64,000 nucleotides of DNA from Dysidea avara (GCF_963678975.1 NC_089278.1:8273479-8337478); one strand, 5' to 3'; shown: positions 11,033 through 22,862, counted from the stretch's first letter. Numbers and translations: made by a program. The notes: generated by a model not told the origin, from the letters alone.

Positions 11033-12067
11033 TTTGCAGTGCCTTTGTTGTATCGCCGGAAGTAATGCTTTATACCTGCAGTGCTTTGTAGTAGCTCCAT
11101 TACTGCGTCTTGATCAAAGAGTCCATTGCGTTGTTTTGTCATAACTTTTGTTATCATTACCCTGATGTCAGCCTTTGTGGGATAGTAAGCTCTGTTAAAT
11201 TGTGATGGTGGTTCAATCAGCACTCCACTTTCAATGTGGGCTGGTATAAGATCTTTCTCAACCCAACTATTCAGAAGCATTCTTAAAGCTCTTTGATTTA
11301 AGAAACACTCTTGTACCAAGTCTGTAACCTTCTGCTCTATCTCAGTTAGAGGTTTCATTGTAAGCTGATCTTCGATGGATGATGGAGTGTGTGATGACAA
11401 GTGTGCACATAACAATGGCACTTTGATTTCTAAAATTTCCATCCTGTTGCTGACTATAAGGTGTCTAATGTGAATGCATGCTGGACAGCCAAGACGACGA
11501 GAGCCAATTGAAGCACGTGATTTCTTCTCCACATCTAGACTTGGTGGATTGAATTTCCCTTGTCTCCATGCAAGCAATTATATGTATGTACCCATGATGA
11601 TGTATAGGAGAACTGGCCTTTGTTTACTCTAATAACACCTTTTTCTCTTGTTTTAATGTTGGCTTTAGAGCCATTTCGGGCAGTGTATTCACACTGTGTT
11701 TGAAGTGTAAACTGTTGAAGCCACTTTTCCCATTTTTCCTCATTATACGGCATCATGTAACCAGTTGCATTTGGTGTCTTCAATTTGTCTGGGTTTGAAG
11801 CATAACATTCCAGGTGGAGACCTGCTAAGTTTAAGCAACACTGAGGAAGTCCCAGTTCTTTGCAACGGTCAACTTTTTTTTTACAGGTGGCATTGCTTCC
11901 GTCATGTCGCAGCTGCTGGTGACATGTTGTGATGTTGTTCTGCTTGTCATCACAGCTATTGCACACATCAGCACCAGCTTCTTCATGCTGTTTCATCATT
12001 CGGCAATACTCAGTACTCCTCTTATTTCTGTAGCATGATATGCAGCGACCCAAGATTTCTATGTCAG
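11033..12067 (-). pseudogene. MULE gene exon 2: Cys-rich segment and CaRF-like region
   Basis: Acceptor aaatgcag precedes CTGACATAG. The first half is Cys-rich (RCISCYRNKRS, VCNSCDD, TCHQQLRH, LPQCCLN), perhaps a zinc-binding fold I cannot name. The second half has KKSRASIGSRRLGCPACIHI and RAYYPTKADIR, resembling the conserved region found in many CaRF-like and transposon-derived proteins upstream of a MULE core. The frame breaks near 11548 (HGDKG to KFNPPS): one base is missing, and the exon's end phase fits the next exon only if that base is counted. The donor is GCAAA/GTATAT. Confidence 0.75.
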
Positions 12068-12516
12068 CTGCATTTATAAGGCACACATAATATAATGTTG
12101 TAGCTTACAGTAAATATTTATTCACGTACACACTTCTGAAAGCACTGCATGGTGACGTGCACACTATCATGCAATTTTGTTTGCATTGTTTTGTATAGCT
12201 ATGATCTGATCTAGGTAACTAATGTGATAGCTATAGCATGCCTCATTGGATCCATGCCTCAATAGCTTGTCATTTTTATATTAAGTCAAGCATAACCATT
12301 AATTTTTGTACAAAGTGCATGGAATTGAAGCTAGTTTCCTGCCAGAAAAACTTTCTAGCCAGCTTAAAGCTCTCTAGCTACACCTTTTACATCCACTTAA
12401 TAGACTTCGGCATTGGCAATCATGAATACAATTAGCTTTGATCAAATAATTCAGAGAACAGCTCACCACGACACCATCAGTGATTCAGTATAAGTCCTAC
12501 GTCTAGCTACAGGGTA

Positions 12517-12742
12517 AGGTAAATGCGGGTATTTCCGGACAGCGCACAATTCCGGACACTTCGTGTATAGCACCCAAGAATGAATCAACTAGAACACACT
12601 TTTCGATTTTTATAATCCCTATAAGAATACCTATTCACAGCAGAAATTTCAAGGCAATCCGTTGTTTCGTTACTCGGCTAGCTTGATAAAGGTACCAAAG
12701 TGTCCGGAATTGTACGCTGTCCGGAAATACCCGCATTTACCT
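12517..12742. mobile_element. Mariner-like MITE in MULE intron 1
   Basis: A 226-bp element with long (~45 bp) terminal inverted repeats beginning aggtaaatgcgggtatttcc. It is flanked by TA on both sides (12515-12516, 12743-12744). TA duplication is typical of Tc1/mariner. It has no coding capacity. Confidence 0.9.
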
Positions 12743-12844
12743 TAGCTTTCGAGGCATGGAATGCACTGCTAAACCTACAACAGAGCTCTGACTATATGCC
12801 AGCTGCAGCACGATGATCGTGTGCACAAATATACGTCAGTATAC

Positions 12845-12911
12845 CTTTACAGCACTCCACAATCACTTGATCTCCACTCTTGGACTCGAGCTCAGTAGCA
12901 TTGTTGGCCAT
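12845..12911 (-). pseudogene. MULE gene exon 1
   Basis: The ATG at 12911 opens 22 codons (MANNATELES...) ending in phase 1 at donor AAAG/GTATAC. The split codon completes with CT at the next exon (12067). The start is inferred from this phase match; no upstream promoter element was identified. Confidence 0.65.
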
Positions 12912-13090
12912 ATCTCGCGATAGGTACAAACATGTGACAATTACCCGCAACTCAACTCTCTGCACTCGAATAACGCACCAAATTCATTCTTTGTAATTTT
13001 ACCGTAAATTTTAGTTTTATGTACAATAACAATACAAACTATTCGTAAAATAAATTACCATAAAAAGTTATAGTGAATAACAATGCACCC

Positions 13091-13402
13091 ATCAAAGTTT
13101 TGTCAGTCTAACCCCATGCCAGCAAAGAGGGGGATTTGGTCAACTCTCAAGTCAAAGTAAATTGCTCTGGTGGAAAAAAGTAGTCTGGACGTCCACCTCT
13201 AGGGCTGGTGGTACAGACTACACTAATGGTACAAATTAATAGACAATTTGTTTGTAAGTGAACACATAGTAAACTGGCTGCTATTTCATAGTGACTACAT
13301 AGTAAATGCATCACCCTATGATGTAACTTTAGTCTAAATCATGGATCATGAATTTTTATCTAATTAAGCCCCTCGTTTACCTAGGTAGGACAAAACTTTG
13401 AT
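13091..13402. repeat. TIR element, short arms
   Basis: atcaaagttttgtc at 13091 faces gacaaaactttgat ending at 13402. No coding capacity and no clear target duplication. Confidence 0.55.
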
Positions 13403-14319
13403 AGATGAATAACTATTGTTGTTAGTTCATTCCAGTCTTCTTCACCTAGCCACTTCTTAGAAAGACAGCATTCAACTTCCTTGATGATTCAGCAAATTGT
13501 CCCTTATGTATTCGCTAGAAATAAGGAGAAAGAAGAGAACTGTAGTATTGCTGACATATGCACTAAATACATACCATCACTGTACAGTATATGGATGAAG
13601 CGTGAAAGTCATGTGTCCTTGTCATGATCATCTATAGGGACCTGCCATATTGCAATTTAAATGTTACATACAACGGAAACCACTGTGTTACAGCTTTTAC
13701 CTTACATAATTCTCAGAGGTTTGCATGTGGTAGCATGACTTCAACATGGTATTCACTAACAGCTATAGTAAAAAGAGAAAGAGCATTTCACTATTTGTGG
13801 TGCAACTCACAATATTATGCCATTTCATTGGAATGGCTGACACCTTGGGACATCCTTAATATAGTGAGGTGAAAGAATGTATCCATAGTGGTTAGCAAAT
13901 GTCAGCATCAACCAGCACTCAAATAAAGTAGCCACCATTACCACTCACTCACCAACCACTACAGACCTCTGACTTACACAAATCAGTAAGTAAAAGAACC
14001 CAATATTTTGTCATACATTTCTGGACTCAACTCTGTCTCTTGAAGCCACAACTATTTGCACGTCACTGCAAATGGGACCATAGGCAAGTGTGTATACCAT
14101 CACTGACAGAGGTATCCACCAAGTGCTATGTATTTTGGCACTATTTAGCCTTGTTGGTACCGGTTAGTTAGCCCTACATAACAACTGCATGAACAATAGG
14201 TATGGGGAAAACTATTTATACTAGCTTGCATTGAACCAGGTCAGCATCACTGACCCAGATAGTAATCCCAGTAAGGCGAGGATCTGAACCGGATTGATTA
14301 AAGTACACCATAAACACAA
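13403..14319. other. Intergenic, no supported gene
   Basis: An 82-codon plus-strand frame at 13624-13872 has no recognisable motif and no splice context I trust. Nothing else was identified. Confidence 0.35.
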
Positions 14320-14385
14320 ATGCAGTCACATGTACATGCACACATGGACACACCCACACATGGACACACACCCCACACACTTGAG
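14320..14385. repeat. CA-rich simple repeat
   Basis: Imperfect cacaca and catggacacac words; low complexity. Confidence 0.75.
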
Positions 14386-14989
14386 TTGTAATGATATGGT
14401 ATTTGGGCGTACAAGTTTAAGGAAAAATTAAAGGTACCTCTTACTGGCTCTCAGCTATTTCTTGGGTGCATTATGGCTTTTCACTTCACAAGGGTCAATT
14501 TGTTGTGTTTCTGTTACGGTTTATTTCCACTTTATCTACCTTCTCATTATGTGTGTGTGGCTAAGATTTTCTGTGTTTCATGTTCACATGGTACCTTTGT
14601 GCCAACTTCTAAATTGTTATTTAAGGTGTGCCATATGAGTCTCCCTGGCAATCCCTTACAGGGAAGTTGTTGCATAATTGTTCTACTGTTCTTGAAAAGT
14701 AGATCTTTGTTTGACTACAGGTTTTTAGTGGTCTATTAATGTGCATGTTATTTAACAACTTTTTAGCAACCAGTTGGTCTTCCACTCTACTCACTTTCTC
14801 CAGTCTACACAGCCATATAACAGGGACTTGGTGTCAACCAGGGAAATAGCTCACCCAGCTCTAACATCAATGGGTACCTAGTGTTAGCTGGGGAAGCAAA
14901 TTCCCAACTGTCCTTGTCTTGTTTAGCAGTGTTGGGGTCAGGGATTAGGGATCATAGAAAAAAAGCAAGGAAACAAGGGAGGGAGGTCT

Positions 14990-15100
14990 CCTACACCTGC
15001 AGATACACTAGTGAACATTTAATCCCTAATTCAGCTTTGGTCTTGGGGTATAGACTGAATTAGGGATTAAATGTTCACTAGTGTATCTGCAGGTGTAGGT
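14990..15100. repeat. Hairpin MITE (family A)
   Basis: cctacacctgcagatacact at the left faces agtgtatctgcaggtgtagg at the right, with ~45-bp arms. The inner arms, cctaattcag and ctgaattagg, are also complementary. Related to 493-690. Confidence 0.85.
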
Positions 15101-15276
15101 AGGTAGATTCAGTGGTGTAGCCGGACTTTTTGCCATGCCAGGGCACTGGGTTGGCAAGCCATTCAACCATGCACCACACATACACATGCCCATCTTCATA
15201 TGGACATCATTACAGCATTTTAAAAATGTGTATGCATCACTATAATATACTTTACTGTATGCAGGGTGATTAGTGT

Positions 15277-16135
15277 CAGGGGCGGATCTAGGATTTATAA
15301 AGGGGGGGCTAATTCAAGGTACTAATCTCTTGGGTAGAGGTGTGTGAAGCATGCTGGAACTAGGGGGGTCTGGGGGCATGCCCCCCCCCCCCCCCCAGGA
15401 AATTTTTGAAATATAGATGCTAAAATACTGCAATTTGGAGACATTTCTACTTAAAATTCATAAAATTTCCTGCCTGTAGATATTTTATATACTGCCTTTA
15501 GATTACTAAGATATGGCTCTCTGAAGCATTTTGTTAATGGAAAAGTTTGGGTAGGTACAGACAACCAAGTACATGATGCACCCTCTCACAATTGCACAAC
15601 ACTGAATAGGTGCATGTTAGAATAATAATGTTGAAAGTGGAAAATTGTGAAATTTGAACAATACAAGATTGAATCTGAGAGCATTTTCAATGGAAATTAT
15701 GTACCTGGATTAAGTATTACCATACATATTAACTACACAAGTAGATGAATGAAGCCATTAAACAGACCAATGCACTTCATTGTATGTATAGGTGCAGGCA
15801 GATTTGGAAAAATTTCATAACAGAACCAACTATATGCTTCCAGTGAATGTTCTATTAGAGTAGTTAGCTGACTGCTCTATTAGAGTATCTCGATATTGTA
15901 CACCTCCAATGCTGATCCGGGTCCTTGTTGCATAAACTTTAGCATAAATCTACTAATAATACCTTGGAAAGATGTTTATAAGGTGGTTTTATGAGTATTT
16001 GTATTATTAGTGATCATATAATTATGCTAAGACAAAATTTCATTATAATACTCAGCATATTGATCAAGTAAAGCCTAAAAGTGAAGGGGGGGCTTCAGCC
16101 CCCAAAGCCCCCCCCCCCCCCTTGATCCGCCCCTG
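15277..16135. mobile_element. Non-autonomous TIR element with G/C-run subterminal ends
   Basis: Begins caggggcggatctaggattt and ends gatccgcccctg, flanked by agtgt on both sides (15272-15276, 16136-16140). Inside each end is a long G or C run (15300-15306, 15379-15396, 16109-16120). Around 15850-15897 it contains the gttctattagagta / tgactgctctattagagtat motif found in several other elements here. The TIR suggests a hAT relative, though only 5 bp of direct flank is visible. Confidence 0.75.
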
Positions 16136-16503
16136 AGTGTACTTTAGAATGGTATGACTCATTTACAGGTTTACTAAATCACTTAGTCACCTACACATGT
16201 TCTCTTAGTAACCCGCCCTCAAGCAATTTTGTACATGATAATTATAACACGAAAGGCACACTGGAGTACTTGATAATACTGTAATACTCTTCTTCTCTGT
16301 GTTCTGCAAATAATTCTGAACAAATAGTAGACTAAGTGGCATATCTACTGTAGCTCTAGCCATTAAATGTGGTAACCGGTCGAATAATTATTTTTGTGGA
16401 TGCTGTTAGAACTTCAGGAAGAAACCGTTCCACTGTTCTGCATTGCTCTTTCACCCCACACTCATGCTCTGGTTATAAAGGTACGTACTTTAAACCATAG
16501 TCT

Positions 16504-16647
16504 AAATAAGTTAGACACCGCGACCAAGCGATTTAGTAACCCCTCAGGCCCTTAGTAGCTCTCACTGCACTCGAGACGCTACAGCTTCAGGCCATCAGGG
16601 ATACTAAATTGCTTAGTTCCCTTGGTCTTGGTGTCTAACTATTATTT
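16504..16647. repeat. Hairpin MITE
   Basis: aaataagttagacaccgcga faces tcttggtgtctaactattat, with further pairing of gatttagtaac against actaaattgc. A short fold-back element. Confidence 0.8.
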
Positions 16648-16879
16648 AACCTTACTCTAAGTGAATGCTAGCAACCTTCTTACTCCATGCATACATCTCT
16701 GTATGTGTCTTAATACCATATCAGACTAGGAAGAAACCTGAATTAAAGCACGAGGTACTTTTATTGTTGTATCACGTGATGACTATGCCCTGCCACTGCC
16801 ACTAGAGTTGTCAGCTTAGAACAAAAAAAAGAAAACAGTTGTTGACTGAACAAGTATTCCGTGCCGTTTTAACTATCAC

Positions 16880-18190
16880 TAAGTAGTATCTACGCAACTA
16901 TTGCTTCAAATATCTTGCCTCTGGTCCGAGTTCCCCAGGTCTCTTCCCATATTTCCAGTTTTCTCAAGCCTTCTTGAAGTATTTTAGCACCGTCCGGTGT
17001 ATCAATCTTTCTGTACAAAATACAGTCATCAGCGAATAAACGACAGGAAGATGATAAATTGGTGGTGATATCATTAATATATGCTAAAAATAATAGTGGT
17101 CCCAACACACTTCCCTGAGGTACGCCACTAGTTACGTTTATAGGTTTAGAGGTGACACCACCACATACCACACGCTGAGTACGGCTGTTCAAAAAGTCAG
17201 TAATCCAGTTCAAGATGTTACCACTTACACCATAATGTTGAAGCTTTGTGAGCAGTAAGTGATGCGGTACTTGGTCAAAAGCCTTGCTAAAATCTAGTAA
17301 TATGGCATCAGTTTGGCCTTTGTTGTTTAAGCTAGAAGCAAAATTATGAGATGTTTTTATTAATTGTAGTTCAGCTGAATAATTCTTACGAAATCCAAAT
17401 TGGGATTCAGAGAGTACACTGTGGTCAGAGAAGTGAGACATGATGTTTGTATGTACAATATGTTCTAGAACTTTACAGCATATACACGTAAGTGATATTG
17501 GTCGATAATTTGAGGGGTTAGATCTATCACCTTTTTAAAATAAGGGTGTCATGATAGCATGTTTCCAAATTTGTGGGATGGCACCTTGATGAAGGGAAGC
17601 AGAGAATATTAGCTTCAAGCTAGGAGAAATTTCAGCAGCCATGGATTTCAGTAATCTAGCAGGTACCTCATCAGGACCATGGGATTTTGATGGGTCTAGA
17701 CTCTAGATCTTTAAGTAAGCAAGTGATTCCTTCACAACACATTTCAATATTACGTATATCTGGATAGGGACTAGGCCCCATATCCGGGGGTGGTTGGAAA
17801 TGTTCATCAATCATCATTAGTAAAAACTGAGGAAAAATACTGGTTTAAAATACTAGCTTTAGCTTGGTTGTCATCATGCCGAAGTCCATCTTTTTGTAAA
17901 GTTGGTACACCACAATAGTCTTTCCGTAGGGATTTTATGAAATTAAATAACTTTTTCTTTTTACTATTTACATATGAATCATGGATAATGTCTGACATAT
18001 ACTTGTTATAAGACTTACGACATTCTTTTTGCATTTGCCTTTTAAGATCTTTAAATTGTGTCCAGTGTAGTGATAAATTTGTTTGTCTGGCCTTGTTGTA
18101 AGCCTTTTGTTTATGTCTTCTCAACTGTTTGATCTTATGATTTATCCAAAGCTTACGGCTGCTAGTGTGTTTGATCTTTGATGGGACAAA
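16880..18190 (-). pseudogene. LINE fragment: linker and reverse transcriptase
   Basis: Jockey/CR1-like non-LTR retrotransposon remnant. From 18190 downward: the post-endonuclease linker (KLWINHKIKQLRRHKQKAYN, then NQYFSSVFTNDD), a PDEVPARLLKS block, and RT motifs SESQFGFRK, DFSKAFDQVPHH, SGVPQGSVLGPLLF and the catalytic FADD. A TAA near 17536 interrupts the block that normally precedes GDRSNPSNYRPISLT, and a frameshift lies near 17700. The coding sequence stops soon after LEIWEETWG (~16900), so the 3' end is missing. The same LINE probably continues at 22627-22862 beyond the composite repeat. Confidence 0.88.
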
Positions 18191-19040
18191 TGTAACACGA
18201 TAGTGTGTCGTGCGGCCCAAGAAGCCGGCGCGCCACACCGTGAGTATATTGACAGGAAGAACGAAAACGTCATTTTCACACCTTTGTATCTCGGTAATCA
18301 CTTATCTGATTGGAACCAAATTTGCTACATAGTTGAACGCCAGCCAAGGGAATCTACATTCCAAATTTGAAGGAAATCGCTCCAGCCATTTCCGAGATAC
18401 GAGCTGCCAAAGTTTCGTTTTTTTTCTTCTTCTTCTTCGTCTTTTCGCACACTTGCAAAAATTGCTATAACAAGCAAACACGTACTCCGATCGCCTTGAA
18501 ATTTGGCACACAGAAAGGGAGTCCAAAGGCGAATCCTAGCATCAAATTTGGTACAAATCCGATGAATGGTTCAGGAGTTATGACCGATTATTCGCGTAAA
18601 ACAAGATCGATTTGTTGTCACGCCTACAGGGTAAACCGCTTCATGGAATGAGTTAAAAATTGCTATGTAGATGGAGTAACCATCGTAGGAGTGCCTTTTG
18701 GTGGTTTGAAAGGAATCGAGATAAAGACCACGGAGATATGACACAAATCCCAACCTGTGTCACAATTACGCGATCGATTTTTAGGAATAAAAAAGTATTA
18801 GTTTTCACGCCTACTAGGCAAACCGCTTAGAGCAATGAGCTGAAAATCGGTGTATAGCTGGAATAATCTTCATAGAAAGTCCTTGCAGTAGTACAGAAGA
18901 ATCGGATTACAAACCACTGAGTTATGATTCGAAAGCCAACTCCGTGTAGCAAATGCGAGATCGAGATACTCTAATAGAACAGTCACCCTAATAGAGCATT
19001 CGGCTAATTTATTTACTCCATTATAGAATTTTATTACATT

Positions 19041-22000
19041 ACAAGTTATTCTGTAGGGAGTTCAGCTGCAAACAGTTAATCTTCAAGAAGACAGTCACCA
19101 TGTGGAGAGTTAAGCAAATATATCACTATAGAGATTCAGAACATTACAAGTCACACTGAAGAAAGTTCAGCTATAAACAAGTCATGCACTGTGTAGAGAA
19201 TTCAGCTACAATTAAGTCACTCTCTAGAGAATTCAGTTACACAGAATTCAGCTACACACAAGTCACTATGGAGAGAGTTCAGCTACAAACAAATTACCCT
19301 TTAGAGTGATCATGATCAGCTACAAACAAAACACTTTGTAGGGTGTTCAGCTGCAACAAATCAACCTTTAGAGCGATCAGCAATGAACAAATCAACACAA
19401 ATCTACCTGTAGAGAGATCAGCTAGAAACAAATCACCCTGAAGAGAGTTCAGCTACAAAAAATCACCCTGTAGAGACATCAGCTAGAAACTAGACACAAT
19501 GTAAGGAGTTCAGCTACAAGCAATCACCCTGTAGAGAGTTCAGCTAAAACAAATCAACCTGCAGAGAGATCAGCTACAAACAAGTCACCTTATAGAGAGT
19601 TCAGCTACAAACAAATTACCCTATAGAGAGATCGGCTACAAACAAATCAACCTGCAGAGAGATCAGCTACACACAAATCAACTAGTAGAGAGATCAACTA
19701 CAAACAAATCACCCTGTAGAGAGATCAGCTAGAAACTACACACAATGTAAGGAGTTCAGCTACAAATAAATCACCCTGTAGAGAGTTCAGCTAAAACAAA
19801 TCAACCTGCAGAGAGATTAGCTACAAACAAATCACCTTTTAGACAGTTCAGCTACAAATAAATTACCTTGTAGAGAGATTGGCTACAAACAAATCAACCT
19901 GCAGAGAGATCAGCTACACACAATTCAACTTGTAGAGAGATCAGCTACAAACAAATCACCCTGTAGAGAGATCAGCTAGAAACTAGACACAATGTAAGGA
20001 GTTCAGCTACAAGCAAATCACCGTGTAGAGAGTTCAGCTACAAACAAACCAACCTGTAGAGTGATCAGCTAGAAACAAATCACCCTGAAGAGAGGTCAGC
20101 TACAAAAAATCACCCTGTAGAGATATCAGCTAGAAACAAATCACCATGAAGAGAGGTCAACTACAAAAAAATCACCCTGTAGAGAGATCAGCTAGAAACA
20201 AATCACCCTGAAGAGAGGTCAGCTAGAAACAAAACACTTTGCAGAGAATTCAGCTACAAACAAATCAGCTTGTAGAGAGATCAGTTACACACAAATCAAC
20301 CTGTAGAGAGATAAGCTAGAAACAAATCACCCTGTAGAGAGTAGCTACAAGCAAAACACCCTGTAGAGAGTTCAGCAACAAAGAAATTACCATGTAGAGA
20401 GTTCAGCTGCAAACAAATCACCTTATAGAGAGTTCATCTACAAACAAATCACCCTGTAGATAGATCAGCTAGAAACTAGACACAATGTAAGGAGTTCAGC
20501 TACAAGCAAATCACCCTTTAGTGAGTTCAGCTACAAACAAATCAACCTGCAGTGAGATCACCTACAAAAAAGCACCTTGTACAGAGTTCAGCTACAAACA
20601 AATTACCCTGTAGAGAGATCGGCTACAAACAAATCAACCAGTAGAAAGATCAGCTACACACAAATCAACTTGTAGAGAGATCAGCTACAAACAAATCACC
20701 CTGTAGAGAGATCAGCTAGAAACTAGACACAATGTAAGGAGTTCAGCTACACAAGTAAATCACCCTGTAGAGAGTTCAGCTAAAACAAATCAACCTGCAG
20801 AGAGATCAGCTACAAATAAATCAGTTTATAGACAGTTCAGCTACAAACAAATTACCTTGTAGAGAGATCGGCTGCAAAGTAATCAACCTGCAGATAGATC
20901 AGCTACACACCAATCAACTTGTAGAGAGATCAGCTACAAACAAATCACCCTGTAGAGAGATCAGCTAGAAACTAGATACAATGCAAGGAGTTCAGCTACA
21001 AGCAAAATCACCCTTTAGTGAGTTCAGCTACAAAAATCACCCTTTAGTGAGTTCAGCTACAAACAAATCAACCTGCAGTGAGATCACCCACAAAAACGCA
21101 CTTGTACAGAGTTCAGTTACAAACAAATCACCTTGTAGAGAGATCAGGTAGAAGAATTCACCTTGTAGAGAGTTCAGCAACAAAGAAACCACCATGTAGA
21201 GAGTTTAGCTGCAAACAAATCACCCAGTAGAAAGATCAGCTAGAAGAAGTTACCTTGTAGAGAGTTCAGTTACAAAGAAACCACCTGCACAGAATTCAAC
21301 TACAAACAAATTACCCTGTATAGAGATCAGCTAGAAGAAGTTAACTTGTAGATAGTTCAGCTACAACAATTCACCCTGTAGAAAGATCAGCTAGAAGAAG
21401 TCACCTTGTAGAGTGTTCAGTTACAAAGAAATCATCATGTAGAGAGTTCAGCTGCAAACAAATCACTCTGTAGAGAGTTCAGCTACAAAGAAACCGCCAT
21501 GTAGAGAGTTCAGCCTCATACAAACCACCTTGTAGAGAATTCAACCACAACAAATCACCCTGTAGAGAAGAAGTTACCTTGTAGAGAGTTCAGCTACAAA
21601 GAAACCATCATGTAGGGAGTTCAGCTACAAATAAACCACCATGTAGAGAGTTTAGCTGCAAACAAATTACCTGTAGAGAGTTCAGCTAGAAACAAATCAC
21701 GCCGTAGAGAGATCAGCTGGACGAAGTCATCTTGTAGAGAGTTCAGCTACAAAGAAACCATCATGTAGAGAGTTCAGCTGCACACAAATGACCCTGCAGA
21801 GAGTTCAGCTACAAAAAAATCACCCTGTAGAGAGTTCAGCTAGACGAAGTCACCTTATAGAGAGTTCAGCTACAAAGAAACCATCATGTACAGAGTTCGG
21901 CTACAAAGACACCACCATGTAGAGAGTTTAGCTTCAAACAAATCACCTGTAGAGAGTTCAGCTAGAAACAAAATACCCTGTAGAGAGACCAGCTAGAAGA

Positions 22001-22085
22001 GGTTACCTTGTAGAGAGTTCAGCTACAAAGAAACCATCCTGTATATAGTTCAGCTACATTTCAAGTCACCCAGTAGAGAGATCAG
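19041..22085. repeat. 30/31-bp minisatellite of copy 1
   Basis: About 100 imperfect units of the type agagttcagctacaaacaa plus atcaccctgt. Unit variants (agatcagctagaaactagac, agttcagctgcaaacaaatc, agctagaagaagttacc) recur in partly regular order, suggesting higher-order units of about 120-150 bp. Confidence 0.93.
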
Positions 22086-22302
22086 CTGCAAAAAAATATC
22101 CTGTGGGGAATAATGAGCATGTAATAAATATATGTATATAATTTGTATAATTACTAATAAAATCAAAAATAATTGAAGCACTAAAATTCTTCTTTAAGTT
22201 CTTTTCTTCTTCCTGTAATAAAGAAAAAAACACTTGGGTTAAAAAAGCCCCAAAGCCAGCCATAGGCCGGCTTTGCAGTATACAAATACAAAAAGAAGTG
22301 AT

Positions 22303-22626
22303 ATCTAATCAAAAACAGCTAAGCTGTAAAAAAAGGTGCGGCCCCCAAAAAGGCCATGGTGAAAAAAGATGTGAAATCCAAGGTGGCGGCCAAGAAATGG
22401 CTGTGATGGTAAGTTAATGGTTACATTTTAATAACGACAATTCAGGTGAATTTTGTGCCGCTTGGTCTTGGCACCAAATTCACCTGAATTGTTGTTATTA
22501 AAATGTAACCATTAACCTATCATCACAGCCATTTCTTGGCCGCCACTTTGGATTTCACATCTTTTTTCACCATGGCCTTTTTGGGGGCCGCACCTTTTTT
22601 TACAGCTTGGCTGTTTTTGATTAGAT
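22303..22626. repeat. ~324-bp snap-back hairpin (copy 1)
   Basis: Arms of about 155 bp start atctaatcaaaaacagct and end agctgt...gattagat. The turn lies around gtgccgcttggtcttggcac. Near-identical copies occur at 28168-28491, 40407-40735, 45863-46190 and 46214-46537. Part of each arm is rich in purine (gtgaaaaaagatgtgaaatc). Confidence 0.95.
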
Positions 22627-22862
22627 AGCTATTAACTTAAGATTACTAGATAGTTTAAGCGATACAGAACAAATTTCCAAATGTGGAGGTGCATCAATCA
22701 AATCAGACAAAATGTCACAAATAACTCCTATAAGAACTCCTCCGTAACCATCAGCATGATCACATCGGTACACGTTGTAATTAGGGGGTAAAATTTCATT
22801 GTTTAGAATGTTATTGTTCAGCCAAGATTCACATAAGCAGATAACATCAGGTTTTTCATGTT
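22627..22862 (-). pseudogene. LINE fragment: N-terminal part of endonuclease
   Basis: On the minus strand KPDVICLCESWLNNN and then DHADGYGGVLIGVICD are the Glu-containing and GYGGV blocks of APE-type endonucleases. The frame is open up to the composite-repeat border at 22626. The second half of the endonuclease is absent before the linker resumes at 18190. The composite insertion was therefore accompanied by a deletion, or two separate LINE fragments are involved. Confidence 0.8.

Larger units (their letters stand above)
5525..12911 (-). pseudogene. MULE transposase gene with SWIM, CXXC and OTU domains (decayed)
   Basis: Nine exons on the minus strand: 12911-12845, 12067-11033, 10979-10920, 10862-10486, 10442-10100 (carrying a 184-bp inverted insert), 10046-9943, 9884-8840, 7152-6978, 6221-5525. 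GT/AG sites and phases agree at every join, giving a protein of roughly 1,230 residues. Domain order: Cys-rich N-terminus, CaRF-like region, MULE DDE core (CMDATYKT, FMTDKS, CDFH, NNYTESFN), SWIM finger, CXXC finger, OTU domain. MULE proteins cut and paste DNA transposons in the nucleus; CXXC fingers bind unmethylated CpG; OTU domains are deubiquitinase-type cysteine proteases. Damage: 1-nt loss near 11548, TAG at 10493-10495, inverted insert 10245-10428, TGA at 9672-9674, 1-nt gain near 5778. It therefore looks like a dead copy. Terminal inverted repeats were not found. Confidence 0.85.
18195..22626 (-). mobile_element. Composite repeat copy 1 (hairpin + minisatellite + tail)
   Basis: Reverse-oriented copy: tail 18195-19040, minisatellite 19041-22085, spacer 22086-22302, hairpin 22303-22626. 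The GC-rich border cggcccaagaagccggcg lies at its left end, but the outermost atcaagac seen in other copies is missing. Open frames in the tail (poly-Phe/poly-Lys tracts) and in the minisatellite are not genes. It sits between two parts of a LINE and forms an inverted pair with copy 2. Confidence 0.92.

Noticed and set aside
13624..13872. 82-codon plus-strand frame
   Set aside because: No motif and no flanking exon with matching phase.
14230..14290. tRNA-like B box on the minus strand
   Set aside because: GGTTCAGATCC is one mismatch from consensus but no cloverleaf or A box could be drawn.
19041..22085. CRISPR-like look of short repeats with variable parts
   Set aside because: No constant repeat with unique spacers; units are tandem minisatellite variants in an animal genome.
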